DNA from: Dicaeum eximium
Lineage: Eukaryota; Chordata; Aves; Passeriformes; Dicaeidae
Length of the DNA: 64,000 bases
Direction: 5' to 3'
Assembly: GCA_013396995.1 (NCBI GenBank)
Contig: VWZP01010355.1
Coordinates: forward strand, 186,001 to 250,000
The notes beneath the pieces are model-generated. The model was given only the letters and a program-made list of their open reading frames with translations, was not told the origin of the DNA and did no database searches. Below, piece by piece: positions 1-11,745 of this stretch (position 1 is the first letter of the stretch; the number at the start of each line of letters is the position of its first letter). Position numbers and translations under genes: made by a program.

Positions 1-449
1 CTCTAGAGGGGCCTGGGGGAGGCTCCCCCTGCCAGCTGTGGCTGGCAGCTGGCTGGGCACCCGGCCTTGGGAAATTCTTGCTATTTTCCAGCTCTTGCTC
101 TTCTGCAGGGCTAGCAGAATTTCTCAATGTGGAGACATTTGTCAATTTGCATAATTAAAGCACTGCAAACTCATCCAGATTCACAGATCCCTGCGCTGGC
201 TCCCTGGAGACTCCCCAGTTCTCTCCCATGAATTATTTATCAGCAGTGCTGGTTCTAACAGGGCCCTTTGTCTGTGCTGTTTGCTCCACATTTCAGAGCT
301 CCCAGGTGGAGATGAGGCAGCTCCCCCGAGGCAGAGCTGGGGACAGAACAGCTCCATGTCCCACAGCCCTGCCCTTCCACTCTGCCGGGAGGGAACAACG
401 TGAATTCCTGGAAGCTGTGGGGTTGCCAGTGGAGAGGTAGCTGAAGGAG
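1..449. other. Unique intronic sequence, no gene seen
   Basis: Mixed-composition sequence with a short AT-rich patch (140-170). Overlapping open frames on both strands lack codon structure or recognisable domains. Confidence 0.5.
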
Positions 450-510
450 TTTGGTCCAAGGCTGGACTCGATGATCCTGGAGCTCTTTTCCAGCAGTAGG
501 GATACTCTGA
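450..510 (+). mobile_element. CR1 3'-end remnant
   Basis: Short match to the usual CR1 3' UTR wording (GGACTCGATGATCCTGGAGCTCTTTTCCA). It lacks the terminal octamers and is quite degraded. Confidence 0.4.
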
Positions 511-649
511 GTGAGCTTCCTGTGGAGATGGAGGTGTCTGCAGCAGGGCAGCCCCAGGGTTGAACCCACACTGCTTCAGGCCTTGGGTGCATCATAAGCT
601 CAGGGTGCCTGCATGGGACCTGAGGGCTGGGAATATCCATCCAGGTCCC

Positions 650-1180
650 CTGTGCTGGCACTGCTGGGGCACCTCCAGTGCTGGGGCAGCTCTGGGACCC
701 TCCTGACAAGAGACACCTGGAGGGGCTGGAGCGTGTCCAGGGAAGGGAACGGAGCTGGGAAGGGGCTGGAGCCCCAGGAGAGGCTGAGGGAGGTGGAAAG
801 GGGCTCAGCCTGGAGAAAAGGAGGCTCAGGGGGGACCTTGTGGCTCTGCACAACTCCTGACAGGAGGGGACAGCCGGGGGGGTCGGGCTCTGCTGCCAGG
901 GAACAGGGACAGGAGGAGAGGGAACGGCCTCAGGCTGTGACAGGGGAGGTTCAGTTTGGATTTTGGGAAAATTTATTTGTGGAAAAGGTGATCAGGCACT
1001 GGCACAGCTGCTCAGGGTAATGCTGGAGTCCCCATCCCTGGGGGGATTCCACAGCCATGTGGATGTGGCACTTGGGGACATGGGTCAGTGGTGGCCTTGG
1101 TAGTGTTGAGCTGACAGTTGGAGTCAATGGTCTTAGAGGGGTTTTCCAACCTTAATGACCCTGTGATTCCATGATTCTGG
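650..1180 (+). mobile_element. CR1 LINE 3' fragment
   Basis: Runs from the region equivalent to LERVQ/GLFSLEKRRLRGDL (CTGGAGAAAAGGAGGCTCAG near 811) to the CR1 tail TGTGATTCCATGATTCTGGG. Same subfamily as the copy at 49.8 kb: both contain the near-identical stretch around GACAGCCGGGGGGGTCGGGC (870-890 here). Confidence 0.85.
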
Positions 1181-1598
1181 GAAGGAAAGGGACAGTCTGA
1201 GTGGTCACTCAGACCCTGTGTGCTCCCCATCTCAGGGGCTACTTTGCCTCTGGTGAGAGCACCCAGTGATGACTTTCTCTTTCCAGAAACCACAATTCCC
1301 TGGGTCAGGCACAGGAAAAAATGGAGATAACATGAGGGAGAAGCCAGAGGGAGGGAGAAAGGCAGGAGCAAAACATTCCATTCCATTCTGTGGTGAGTAC
1401 ACAGAAACCTTGCCTGTGTTTGCAGGCTCTCCCTGCTGGAGTCAAGTGTGTGCTTGTAAATCCCACAGCAGAGGAATACAAATATTTCTGCTGTGGAAAC
1501 ACTTGCCATGAACTCCTGGAGCTCCCCTGCTCAGTTCCTTCTAGCCTTTCACAGGCCTGTTGTACTTCTAGGGCTGTGGGACATGGAGCTGCTTTTGC

Positions 1599-1877
1599 AG
1601 GGACAGGAAAGGTGGGAAATGGTTTTGAATTGAAATAGGAGAGATTTAGATCAGATGTTAAGAAGGAATTGCTCCCTGTGAGGGTGGTGAGGTCCTGGCA
1701 CAGGGTGCCCAGAGAAGCTGTGGTTGCCCCTGGATCCCTGGAAGTGTTCAAGGGCAGGCTGGATGGGGCTTGGATGGACCTGGGACAGTGGAAGGTGTCC
1801 CTGGCCATGGCAGGGGTGGGACTGGATGGGCTTTAAGGTCCCTTCCACCTCAACCCATTCCATGATTCTACGATTTC
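1599..1877 (+). mobile_element. CR1 LINE 3' fragment
   Basis: Contains the diagnostic tract GGCACAGGGTGCCCAGAGAA, then GGAAGTGTTCAAGG, TTTAAGGTCCCTTCC and a degenerate tail (CCATGATTCTACGATT). Starts inside the segment equivalent to the C-terminal end of ORF2. Confidence 0.85.
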
Positions 1878-2324
1878 TCTGGTTCCCTGGATCTCTCAGT
1901 GGTGTCTACAGAGCAGTGTGGGGCTGAAGCAAGAATGAAATCAGAACTCAGGCCCAGGAGTGAGTAATTCCAGGTAAATCTGGGTGGCAGCTGCTGAGTG
2001 CAGCTTTGCTGGGCAGTGGTGCAGATCCCGGATGGATCATGGGAGCAGGGGATGATGCTGGCACATGGAGTGCTCCAGGGACACCACAGTGGTACTTTCC
2101 AACCTGATAGTCCAGACTGCCCTGTCACCCTGGGGCTAGAGCTGGACCTGCTGAGGGAGTTGGCAGCTTCAAACTCAGCCCTAAAAAGTTGCAGTGTGCC
2201 CAAATTCCAGATGCCTCTGCAGATCTCATCCCTCCCTGCCCAGGAATATGGATTCAGTCACACAAGCACTTGCTCCATGAGCTCCTGGGGCTGTGCCAGC
2301 CCTGGAGCTGCCATGGGCAGGAAT

Positions 2325-2467
2325 GGCCCATCCCTGAAGGTGCCCAAGGCCAAGTTGGACAAGGCTTGGAGCACCCTGGAATAGTGGAAGGTGTCCCTGC
2401 CCGGGGCAGGGAGGTGAAATGAGGTGGGCTTTAAGGTCCCTTCCCACCCAAACCAGTCTGGGATTGG
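2325..2467 (+). mobile_element. CR1 LINE 3'-end fragment
   Basis: AAGGTGCCCAAGGCCAAGTT through GTGGAAGGTGTCCCTGCC and TTTAAGGTCCCTTCCCACCC; the terminal octamers are eroded. Confidence 0.75.
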
Positions 2468-2639
2468 CTGAACTGGGAGCACTGGGAGTTGGCACTGGCT
2501 GGGAAATTAATGGTGGTTTTTTTGTTGTGAGCCCTTGTGGCCATGGCAGTGGGGCTGAGAGGTCCCCTTGGAATGCTGGTGGAGGTTTCCCTGGATGTAG
2601 AGCTGCAGAGGAGCTCCTGGGAGGCTGGAATGTTTATTT

Positions 2640-2815
2640 TGGCCAGCCCAGCGCGGCTGTACTCATCACAAGGTGTGATCACGCCTGCAGAGAGAGGCCC
2701 CCAAGAATAATTTTCAGCTCCCATCCCCTTGGTTCCAGCAGACAAGGCGAGAAATGGTACAATGCAGTTGGGGGCTATTGTGAAAAGCCTCTGCAAAGGA
2801 TTTCTCACAGTGTGA
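2640..2815. promoter_or_regulatory. Candidate conserved noncoding element with T-box-like inverted repeat
   Basis: At 2665-2679 the perfect inverted repeat ATCACA-AGG-TGTGAT contains an AGGTGTGA T-box half site. It is followed by an A/T-rich stretch (AAGAATAATTTTCAGC) and ATTGTGAAAAGCC. Function is inferred from motif density only. Confidence 0.25.
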
Positions 2816-3317
2816 TGGAAGCTGGAATACTCATCTGGGCTCCTTTGGTTCTTTATTTTTATTTATTAATTTATTTATTTGGTTTTCCCAGAGCCTGCTG
2901 TTGCTGATGTATTATTTATACAGCAGGAAATTAGACTCTGAGGACTCAAGTATTCTTCAAATAAGCTTCCTAATTCTGTCAATTAAGAATGCACAGGCTG
3001 CTGGGGTTCTGGCGGGGGATGAGCTGTGCAGGAGTGAAAGCTGCCCCTGGTCATTGCTCTGATGTGCTGCTGCAGAGATTTTCAGCTGGAGGAAAAATCT
3101 CTTGGTCCCAAAATCAAAGGTGTGAGATGCTGGGAGCGTTATATGGAGCAGTTCTGGCTGATCCCAGGGGGACAGACAAGTTCCCTGTGCGCTGGCTGAG
3201 GAATGCTGAAGTGCTGAGTGTGTGGTCACTCCTTGTTCTCTCTGCAGTGAGATCTGGGGCTTTTCCTTGCTGGTAACAAATGGCTGCCAGGGCTGGGAGC
3301 CTGTCAGGGATGAGTTC

Positions 3318-3425
3318 GGGGTCATTTACTCCCTAATTAATGCAGTAATTCTTCATGCGCCCCCGGTGTAGCTCTAGAGCAAATTAGTTAATGTGTAATT
3401 AATACATAAAAGAGCATCTTCTCTC
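3318..3425. promoter_or_regulatory. Candidate conserved noncoding element, homeodomain-motif cluster
   Basis: Within about 100 bases there are several TAATTA/TAATTN cores (CCTAATTAATGCAG at 3332, AAATTAGTTAATG at 3381, TGTAATTAATAC at 3394) around a CpG-containing middle (CATGCGCCCCCGG). A related A/T-rich block lies just upstream at 2850-2995. Texture resembles vertebrate developmental enhancers; alignment evidence is not available here. Confidence 0.3.
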
Positions 3426-6400
3426 CTTCACTGCCTTTCTTTCACCAACCATTTGGAAACGAGTTTGGAATTCTCCTTCTGCACCAGGGCTGGGGATCTG
3501 TTCCCAGCCCTGGAGCAGGACTGGGCACAGGGCTGCAGCATGGGCTGTTCCCACCTCCCACGGGAAGGGGAAGGCATAGGGCAGAGGGAGCAGGAGGAGC
3601 CTGTGTCCAACATCCAGCTATATTCCCTTCACCTGCAGAGTGCTCAGCCCCAGCTGTGCCCGACCATTCCAGAGCCAGGGAAAAGCCCTGGGGTAGCTGG
3701 GGCTGAGGGGAGGGAATTCTTGCCAGCACATTCCCACTGTTCTGGTGCATTCCTGCACAGGAATCCAGCAGGGGAAGAACTGGATGCCTGTCCTGCCCTG
3801 GGGTGGCTGTGAGAAAGGTGATACATCTCAGAGGTCACCCGCCTCACCTGCCTCTCCTGGCCTGGACAGTGTCCCTGCCACTGCAGGCACTCCCAGGGCT
3901 CTGCCTGAGGGAAGGAGCTTTATGGCTGCAGCACAGTTTTTCTTTTTTATCATTGCTGTGGATTTAATGTCCACTGCAAATGCAGATCTCTACATCTGGA
4001 GAAGGGCTGGAGGCTGCTCTGCCTGCTCTGCTCAGGAACCCCTCAGTAGGACACAAACAGCCCTCAAGTCCTGCCCAGGGGATAGGACAGGACTGCCACA
4101 GCTGCCCTGGATCAGGGCAGGCTGGGTGATCCCTCTGCTCCTGGGGGACTGCCAAGGACCAGTCCAGGAGAGGATGGATTCCTGTGTGCCCCTGGGAATG
4201 TGGAACCCGCCCCTGTGCAGGCAGAGATGTCCCCACCACCCTCCAGCCCTTCCCACTCCCCAAAGCTCGCAGGGGACACCACAGGGCCTGCCTGACACAG
4301 CCTGTGCCAAGTGAGCTGGGATCCCCAGCCCCAGGGGAGAGAGAAATAATTCCCATTAAGGGTTCTGTAACCCTTTATGGCCTTGGATCCCTCTCTCTGT
4401 CAGCTAAACAAGTCTCCTCCCAGCCCTCTGCAGCCTGATCCTTGTGGAAAACTGGAGCTGCTGGGAGCAGGCTGTGATTCTGGAAGCAGTTTGTAGTCCT
4501 GATGGCAGCACGGAGAGGTGAGATAGCCCAGCCCTTTGGACTCCCTCAGAACCACAACTCAGCAGCCCCACAGCAGTGGTGAGCCGCAGGAGATGTCATG
4601 AGCTGGGTGCTGCTCGGGAAGGTGGATGTCAGAAGTGTCCCCTCCTGTTTTCAATGCAGCCAGAGCCAAACCCACCCAGGCGTGTCCCTGTGCAGGCAGC
4701 TTGGCACGAGAGCAGCAGAGGTGCTGGTGGGTGGCAGTGACCCTGCAGTGCTGGGGGGAGCACAGTGTGGCCCCTGTGCTGCTTTCTCAGCTGCTGTGGG
4801 AGGGGGAACACCCTGGGTGCAGCCTCAGGGTCCCTGGGAGCAGGGTGGAACAGAGCAGGGCCGTAATGGGAATATCCCACCATCCCTGCTCCAGGGGCTC
4901 TCACCTTTTGTGGCCCTGGCAAGCCCAGCCCCTCCCTGGGGCTTTTCCAGGGCCTTCATCCCAGGTGCCTGGACCTTGTTTTTCCCTGCCTCCCACAGGA
5001 CTCAGCGCTTTTGGCCATCTCCATCTTCCCTCAGTCCTCCCACACCTGTCAGGATGCCTTCACTGCCTTTTGCCCTGGGCAGGTTTCCCTCTGTGCTTTG
5101 TGGGACAGGAGCAGCCCATCCTCCCCCTGGGCACAGCATCGGGTCCTTTGTGAGAACAACAAAGCCATGAACTGGGAGTAAACCTCACCTCGGAACCACA
5201 AAGGCTTCAACCCCTGGATTGAGCTGAGAGAAAAGCTGCCAGCAGGCTTTGGCTCACAGGCTCTTCCTGCTGTGAGGAAGCTCATGGAATCTAAACCACA
5301 CGTGGCATCGGAGTTCTCCGTGCCCTTCATGCTTGTGGGGGAATAAAGGCTTTTCTTCTCAGCTCTGCTGAACGCAGGGCTGGGCCTCTCCCTCTGCAAA
5401 CATTTGCTATGGAAACCAGGCCCTGCTCTGACAGCTCCAGCCCTCAGCCAGCGAGGAACCAGAAGGCTCTGGGGTGGGCAGCGATGAGCAGGAGAGAGAC
5501 CCTGAGCCTCTGCTGCACCTCACCGGGGCACACGTAGGGCAGCTCCTTGGCTTTCTGGCCTTGCTCCCAATTTGGGAGGGCAGAAGTAGAGAGAGGGACT
5601 CGGCACAGGGAGGGCAGAACAGCAGAAATCTCCCCATTCTACTCATTTCTAAACGGATCCTTTTCTCCTCATTATTTCCCTTCTCAATGGTTTCCAGCTA
5701 CTCCAGACAGGGATGCACAGAAATATCAGGCAGTGTTTTAAAGAGGCAGCACACTTGCAAACTAGAAGATGTGTCATTAAAAGTTTCCTTAAAATTATTC
5801 CTGCTTTTCTGCTTTTGCCAGGAGCGTGGCAGGGGCCTGCCAGGCAGCTCCTGGGAATGTCAGAGGCTGTGGCTGAGAGGAAGCGCTGGACAGCCCTGTG
5901 GATCATTTTCCTGTCATTCTCAGACACCTCTGTCATGGCAGGAATGTCCTGCAGTGCTCAGGAATGGAGAGCCCATGGGGCCTTGCCTGGGCGTGCCCAG
6001 CCGCTGCTGCCAGGGCTGTCCCGAGTGGAGCAGCTGCCTGCGGAGCCAAGAGACGACAGGGATGAGGCTTTGTACAACGGGGGGGCAAACCCTGCTCCCC
6101 TCAGGGCCCACAGGGCCTCATTGGAGGCCTTGCAGGGGTGTCACTGCAAAATAAAGAGGGATCAGCCCCATGCGGATGTGTACATCCAATGTCCGATCTC
6201 CTTGTCCAGTGACGTTTATTTGATCATTTGAAAGTCCCTGCAGGTCACCTTTGCACTCAGTGGAGTCCAGGGCGTGTCCTCCTGAGCAGCAGTTTCCCGG
6301 AGTTTGGAGCCCAGACTGATGCCCTCCCCCAGATCCGAGTGGTGAAATGCAGCTACAAACACCAGCCGACTTCTGGCACCTGTGCGGCACAGCGAATCCG

Positions 6401-6617
6401 TGCTCGTACCAGAGCTGGCCCTTGAAAAGGGGGAACAGAATTTATCCTTCCATGGATCAGCTCCAGGACCCTTTCGGGGGAGTCCCTGGCTCTCCCGTTC
6501 TCCAGCCAGTCCCACATTTCAGGCAGGAACGCCTGAGCTACCTCTGCAGCTACACCAGCTCCGTAAATCACCTCCCCCCGCCTGCCTGCCTTCCCCAGGA
6601 GTGCTTAAATCAACTCT

Positions 6618-6770
6618 AAATGAGCTCGTTTAAGGAAATGCGGGCAATCAGCGCTGAGTTATTGCGAGGCACAAGGGCTTTCTTAAAAGCGACGAGCACT
6701 TATTGGTCATCTGCACTCCAGAAGGCACAGTCCTGTAAATCAGAGCCCGAGGGCCGAGCCTTGAGCTCAG
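6618..6770. promoter_or_regulatory. Candidate conserved noncoding element
   Basis: CpG-retaining sequence unlike its surroundings (GCGGGCAATCAGCGCTGAG, TTATTGCGAGGC, AAAGCGACGAGCACTTATTG), with an inverted CCAAT box (ATTGGTC at 6705). No open exon structure fits it. Confidence 0.25.
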
Positions 6771-6814
6771 CCTGTGCTGGAGGATTGTCAGCATTGTCCT
6801 CCCTCCCTGCTGGC

Positions 6815-6914
6815 TTTTCAAACCATCCCCTGCCCTTTCACACCATTCCCTGTGCTTCCACACCATTCTCTGTCCTTTCAAACCATCCCCTGCCCTTTCA
6901 CACCATCCTCTTCA
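6815..6914. repeat. 20-bp minisatellite, five units
   Basis: Five consecutive 20-bp units of the form CTTTCACACCATTCCCTGTG (6815, 6835, 6855, 6875, 6895), each with one to a few substitutions. Confidence 0.85.
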
Positions 6915-7927
6915 GTGCTCAGGCTCTGGTTTTGAGCCCTTCTTCTGCTCTTTCCACACTGCCCTGCTTGGAACCCACCTGAAATCAGAAAATCATGGAA
7001 AATGGTGCCCTGTTCCTGAGGAAGGGGTGTTGCTCTCTCCAGGGGTAGTGTGATTTGGGAGCCTGTCCCTGAGCCTTTCCTCATCCACCCTGTTTGCAAA
7101 CAGCTGCAAACCTCAGGAACAGGGAAGGAGATTCCCAGAGAACACAGTCTGGGATATTTCCTACCCCTCCTTCTCTCTGAGGTTTAGGTAGAGTTCATGT
7201 TTTCATCTTCTTTGCCAGAAAAATAAAACAGCATTATAAATAAAGTTGTGAGGAGCCCCCGAATCCAGAAGCTGGCACCTCAAAACATTTGCTCAGCACC
7301 CTGAGATTCGTGGCAAACCCTGAAATTTGGTGAGAGCTGTAGCACAGGAGTGCCTCACATCCCCTGCCTTTGGGCTGAGCTCAGGGGGGCTCCTGCCCCC
7401 TCCCTGCCTCTCCTCCTATCCCTGAGGAGGGCCAGGGATAGAGCAGCCTGTGTTTAACAGGAGCACAGACACTCCCCAGCAGCTTGATCCCATCATTTCC
7501 CTCTCGGTGCTGGCAGTGAGTGACAACTCTGTAATCTCACTGGGGGAAGTCATCCCGTGGGTCAGCCTCTGTCAAGGAAACCACAGGTGATGTTTGGAGT
7601 TCCTTCTCTGAATTCTCCTGCTTTAAAAGCATTTCAGAGTTCCCTCTTGTCTGTAATGTCAGGGGAATGGTGATAAATGTCATCCCTCCTCCAGGATATT
7701 GTACCTGCAGCCAGGTGTGGGTTTCTGACAGGCTGGGGCATTTTTGGGGTGCAGAAAGGGGAGCAGGAGCTGGAGTTCAGCACAGGGAGAGGCTGCAGGA
7801 GCAATGGGAGAGCAGAGCTGAGTGGCAGCTGTTGGGAAGACAATGTGTTAGGATGACAAACCATCAGTGACCTTGCTCTCTCCAGGGCCTGACACTTTTC
7901 ACTGAAGTATTTGTTTGGTTGTTTTTG

Positions 7928-7944
7928 TTTTTTTTTTTTTTTTT
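7928..7944. repeat. Poly-T tract
   Basis: Run of 17 T followed by an A/T-rich stretch (AAAATTTATTTTTATTTTG). It could be the tail of an inserted element on the - strand, but no element body is recognisable next to it. Confidence 0.7.
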
Positions 7945-8035
7945 AAAATTTATTTTTATTTTGTTATTTTTCCACACTGCATGTGCCCTCTTGGGTGTCC
8001 AAACTTGGTCATGGTCACCTAATCAACCCAAACTC

Positions 8036-8218
8036 CTAGGCCCCGGGAGGGGCTCTCCTCTCCAGGTGAGCGCCCCCAGCTCTCCCAGCCTGGCTCCAGA
8101 GCAGAGGGGCTCCAGCCCTTGGAGCATCTCTGTGGCCTCCTCTGGACTCTCTCCAGCAGCTCTGAATCCTTCTGCTGTGGGACCTAGGCCTGGATGCAGT
8201 GCTCCAGGTGGACCAGGG
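8036..8218 (-). mobile_element. CR1 LINE fragment
   Basis: Reverse complement reads CTGGAGAGAGTCCAGAGGAG, then GGCTGGAGCCCCTCTGCTCT and GGAGCCAGGCTGGGAGAGCT, the CR1 segment encoding the LERVQRR-like region. It lacks the 3' tail, so it is an internal fragment. Confidence 0.85.
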
Positions 8219-9954
8219 GTCAGCAAACAATGAACTTGAAATAGTTCATGACAGCTTGATGGTGACACCTCCCTGTGCTTTGCCATCAGGCTGGGAAGCG
8301 GGGGAGCCAAGGCAGAGGCTGGAGATCTGTGGTCCAGGCTGCTGCCAGCGGCCACCCCAAGTGATGCACAAGTGGGAAGGGAGAGGGGAGGGAAGTGGTG
8401 CTCTGCAGCTCTTCCTTCCTATCCCAGATGCATCCAGCAGTGCAGGGATCCCAGGCGAGCAAGGAGAGGACAGCAGGAGCATGCAGTGGGGGAAGGAACC
8501 TATTTCCCCCACCCTTCTCAGCAGAGCATTTCTGGTTTTCAATTCCCAGCTGTGTCATGTCAGATACAGGAACAGTCCTCAGAGCAAGGCCTGAAATAAA
8601 CCTTCTCCTTCTGCTCTCTGTCCTGCTCTTGAGTTCATCTCCTGCCTCATTTTGTGCAAGCTATGGTTGTATTTGTCATGGCAGAACTGTTTCAATTTCC
8701 AGTCCTTCTTGAGAAGGCTCCTGACCCAGCCTATTCACTCCTCTCAAATCCACTTGGATGTGGCTTTGTGCTGAAGAGTTCCGCCTGAGCAGCCCCCCTT
8801 TCTCTGGAGCCTCCCACCAAGCACTGAGATGCTCAGGGATGCACAGGCACAGCTTTAAGCTTGGGAATTTGCCTGGGAAGTGCAGGTAGACACAGAGTTT
8901 CATAGGACGTCAGGGCTGTGGAGGAGCCTCTCCTCATGCTGTAATGCTCCTGCATCAACATTATCACTGTGAATCGGTGCAGGGGCTGTCTTTTGCAAGA
9001 AACTGGTGATTTTTAACCTGAACATGGGATCTGATAGCTCTGCTCCCAGGATTTATGTGCTTTGGAGAGCACCTGAGGGATGGCTGTTCTCGCCCAGCTG
9101 TTGTGAGAGTGTGTGACAGTGTGTATGCAGAGCTTCATCCTGTGGTGCTAGGTCAGAGTTGCAGCTGATCATCCAAGAGGGGCTTGGTTGTTAAAAAATC
9201 ATGATTTACACCCAGGGCCTTTACTTTCCACCCTTTTAATTAATCTTCCCATTTTCCTAGGATCTGTCCCATGCTGTGCAGCTGTTAACAGTGTCTGAAA
9301 TGTTTAGCTCTCTTCGTAGACAAGAATTTATCAATTTACATCTTCATTTTTGTTTAGGGACGGAGCCCATCAGCATCTGGGTTTGTTTGTGCTGTGCTTG
9401 GCAATGGTCCTCAGCTCAGCCCTTCCCCAGCCTGGACTGTCACACCAGCGTTGGGGCTGTGACTGGGCTGGCACCAGCCCTGGGTGTTTCCTGTCAGCCC
9501 AGGTGTCTGCAGCTGATGTAAACTTTCCTTGCAGTCTGAAGTTGTTTTCTCTCTCTGTAATGTCAGAGTCACTGCAGAGCCCGCAGAGGCCGTTCTGAAA
9601 TGTCACATTGTTTGTGCTTCCTCCGGGGGACATCGGGGCAGAGATTGCAGCTGAAGGTCAGCTCGGACCATTCCTCTTAAAGGTTGGGCCTTCATGCAAA
9701 TATTGGCAATGATCTCAGGCAGAGCTGTGGCCCCTGCCCTCCCTCTGCTGTCATTCCAGACAGTCCCAGGGACCTGGTGAGGGATGGAAAACTTATCCTG
9801 GGCTCCAGCTCCATACCTCAGATGGGCAGGAAAGTGCAGAAGAGGCAGAGGTGAGGATGTGCCCATTCAGAGCATCCCCAGTGATATCCCACTCTCTGGA
9901 AAGCTGGGTGGGATCCTCTGCTCCATCAGAGCCCATTCAAATGTTCTTTAAAGT
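8219..9954. other. Intronic sequence, nothing recognised
   Basis: No repeat, exon or RNA gene seen. An A/T-rich stretch with TTTTAATTAATC lies near 9234. Confidence 0.45.
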
Positions 9955-10280
9955 GCCACACATTTTCAGAACCTCCAAAATCACAGTTACAGGGTCCCAG
10001 ATGGGTCAGATTGGAGGGACCCCAGAGGGTCACTGGTGCCACCTCCCTGCTCCAGCAGGGCCATCCCAGAGCACGGGGCACAGCAGTGTGTGCACACAGC
10101 TCTGCAATATCCCCAGGGAGGAGACCCCACAGCCTCTCTGGGCTCTGCTCAGCGCTGGGCACTGCCCAGGACAGAAGTTCTGCCTCCTGTGCAGGGGCAG
10201 CTCCTGGGCTCAGCCCCTGCCCGTGGCTCTGGTGCCATTGCTGGGCCTGGAGCAGAGCCTGGGCCTGCTCTGCCCTCCCT
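9955..10280 (-). mobile_element. CR1 LINE fragment, 3' half (split by a tandem repeat)
   Basis: Reverse complement shows a divergent CR1 3' end (AGCAGGGAGGTGGCACCAG, then the region of CAGGAGGCAGAACTTCTGTC). The - strand element continues after the 10-bp repeat at 10281-10440. Confidence 0.6.
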
Positions 10281-10440
10281 GCACACAGGGACACACAGGG
10301 ACACACAGGGACACACAGGGACAGACAGAGACACCCAGGGATACCCAGGGACAGACAGGGACACACAGGGACAGACAGGGACACACAGGGATAGACAGGG
10401 ACACACAGGGATAGACAGGGACACTCAGGGACACTCAGGG
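10281..10440. repeat. 10-bp minisatellite, 16 units, inside a CR1
   Basis: Sixteen in-phase 10-bp units of the type ACACACAGGG with variants ACAGACAGGG, ATAGACAGGG, ACACCCAGGG and ACACTCAGGG. The variants are partly ordered (alternating ACACACAGGG with ATAGACAGGG or ACAGACAGGG), suggesting higher-order duplication of 20-bp dimers. It keeps several frames open and explains the overlapping spurious ORFs here. Confidence 0.9.
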
Positions 10441-10562
10441 CTGAGGGCCCCTCTCAGTGGGGTTCCTCTCCAGGCTGAGCAGCCCCAGCTCCCTCAGCCT
10501 TTCCTGGGCACGGAGATGCTCCAGGCCCTCCCTCAGCTCCAGGAGCTCCACCCCAACCCAGA
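10441..10562 (-). mobile_element. CR1 LINE fragment, continuation on the far side of the 10-bp repeat
   Basis: TCTCCAGGCTGAGCAGCCCC, AGCTCCCTCAGCCTTTCCTG and GAGATGCTCCAGGCCCTCC are the usual reverse-complement CR1 wording for the ERLRELGLFSLEKR region. Confidence 0.8.
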
Positions 10563-11596
10563 CCTCGGCTGAAGCCCTTTGGTCTGTCCCTCTTACCCTG
10601 GAGGGTTTCTCCTCTCAGATTAGGGAGTTTATAAAAAGCTCATAAGTCAGAAATGCTGATTTCGTGCCTTTTGTCTTTAATTTCACTCTGGTGCTGAGTT
10701 GCTCCTGCTGGGTGAGATCTGATCAGTGGTGACACAACGTGGATTCGAATGAGTGCTCGGGATCTGACAACCTCTTTTTATATATGGGTTTATTTTTTTA
10801 ATCAGAGCCCTACACCGCTGATTTATTAATTTCTGCACGTCTCAGATGCACCAGAGCTTACAAGCATTTCAACAGAAACCTTTTGTGTCCCTGTTTGCCA
10901 GGGCTTTTCAATTCTCTCTTTCTCATTTAGATTTTCTTCTCAGTCTCCTGTAAATGCCACTCAGCCACGGGCTTTGCTCCTATTGTGATTGTCAGGAATG
11001 GTTGAATTCCCACCCCCTCCGGCAGGAGGGATCCCTTCCTTCTCCAATTGTGGGGCTGCTCCTCCCAACATCCAGGGATTATTTTGACAGTTCAGAGAAA
11101 TTGCTTTGATTTTGTGCATTAATGCTGCTCTCAAGCCTTAACACCTTTTTTTTTTTTTTTAAGGCTTGCTTTGTTGCCTTGTCTCTGCTCTTTAGGAGCT
11201 GTTTTAAGTAGTCAGACTTCCACATTTGCCTTGAATATCTTCTCCCTCTTGTTTGAAGTCCCTGCCTTTAGAAAAGGGTTTAAGTAATTTAGTCTTTCAC
11301 TGCTGTGGTTTCAGAGAGCACTTGGACTGCTGCTAGTTTAAGTTGGAGGATGCCAGGGAAGTTCTGACTCTGGGGAGAGCAGGCCTTGGGACACACACTG
11401 TCCACATCTCTGCCTTGGAAAGGCGATATTTTGTTGTCCCCTTTTCTCCAAGCTTTTTCTCCCAAAATATTTCTTTTTGTGAAGCACCAAAAGTCCTTTC
11501 CTTCCTTTCCCTTGGATAGGGATGACAAAAAGGAGGCCAAATAACGCTGACCTGTGGTGCTCTGCTGGTCTAAGGGATGATTTTACAGCCAAATAA
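10563..11596. other. Intronic sequence with A/T-rich block and poly-T tract
   Basis: A/T-rich sequence around 10778-10860 (TATATATGGG, TGATTTATTAATTTCTGC) and a poly-T run at 11147-11160. No exon or RNA gene seen. Confidence 0.4.
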
Positions 11597-11745
11597 CGAA
11601 TCCCAGAATGGTCTGGGTGGGAAGGGACCTTAAAGAACATGGAATTCTACCCTCTACCATGGACAGGGACACCTTCCACTGTCCCAGTGTGCTCCAAGCC
11701 CCATTCTACCTGTTCTTGGATACTTCCAATTGCTGCATCCCAGTG
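11597..11745 (-). mobile_element. CR1 LINE 3'-end fragment
   Basis: AATCCCAGAATGGTCTGGGT, GGAAGGGACCTTAAAGAACA and GGGACACCTTCCACTGTCCC are the reverse-complement CR1 3' UTR. Confidence 0.8.

Larger units (their letters stand above)
2468..8035. other. Intronic sequence without gene; includes several AT-rich conserved-looking blocks
   Basis: No CR1, exon or RNA gene recognised. Blocks at 2640-2815, 2850-2995, 3318-3425 and 6618-6770 and the 20-bp tandem repeat at 6815-6914 are listed separately. Long open frames at 3.7-5.2 kb and 5.4-6.2 kb lie in GC-rich intron and have no protein-like composition. Confidence 0.5.

Noticed and set aside
10281..10440. CRISPR-like appearance of regular repeats
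   Set aside because: Contiguous units without unique spacers, in a vertebrate nuclear context; simple minisatellite.
9851..10572. Several overlapping frames with GTHRDTQG- or CPCVSLSVPV-like repeats
   Set aside because: Artefact of the 10-bp minisatellite, whose period opens all frames.
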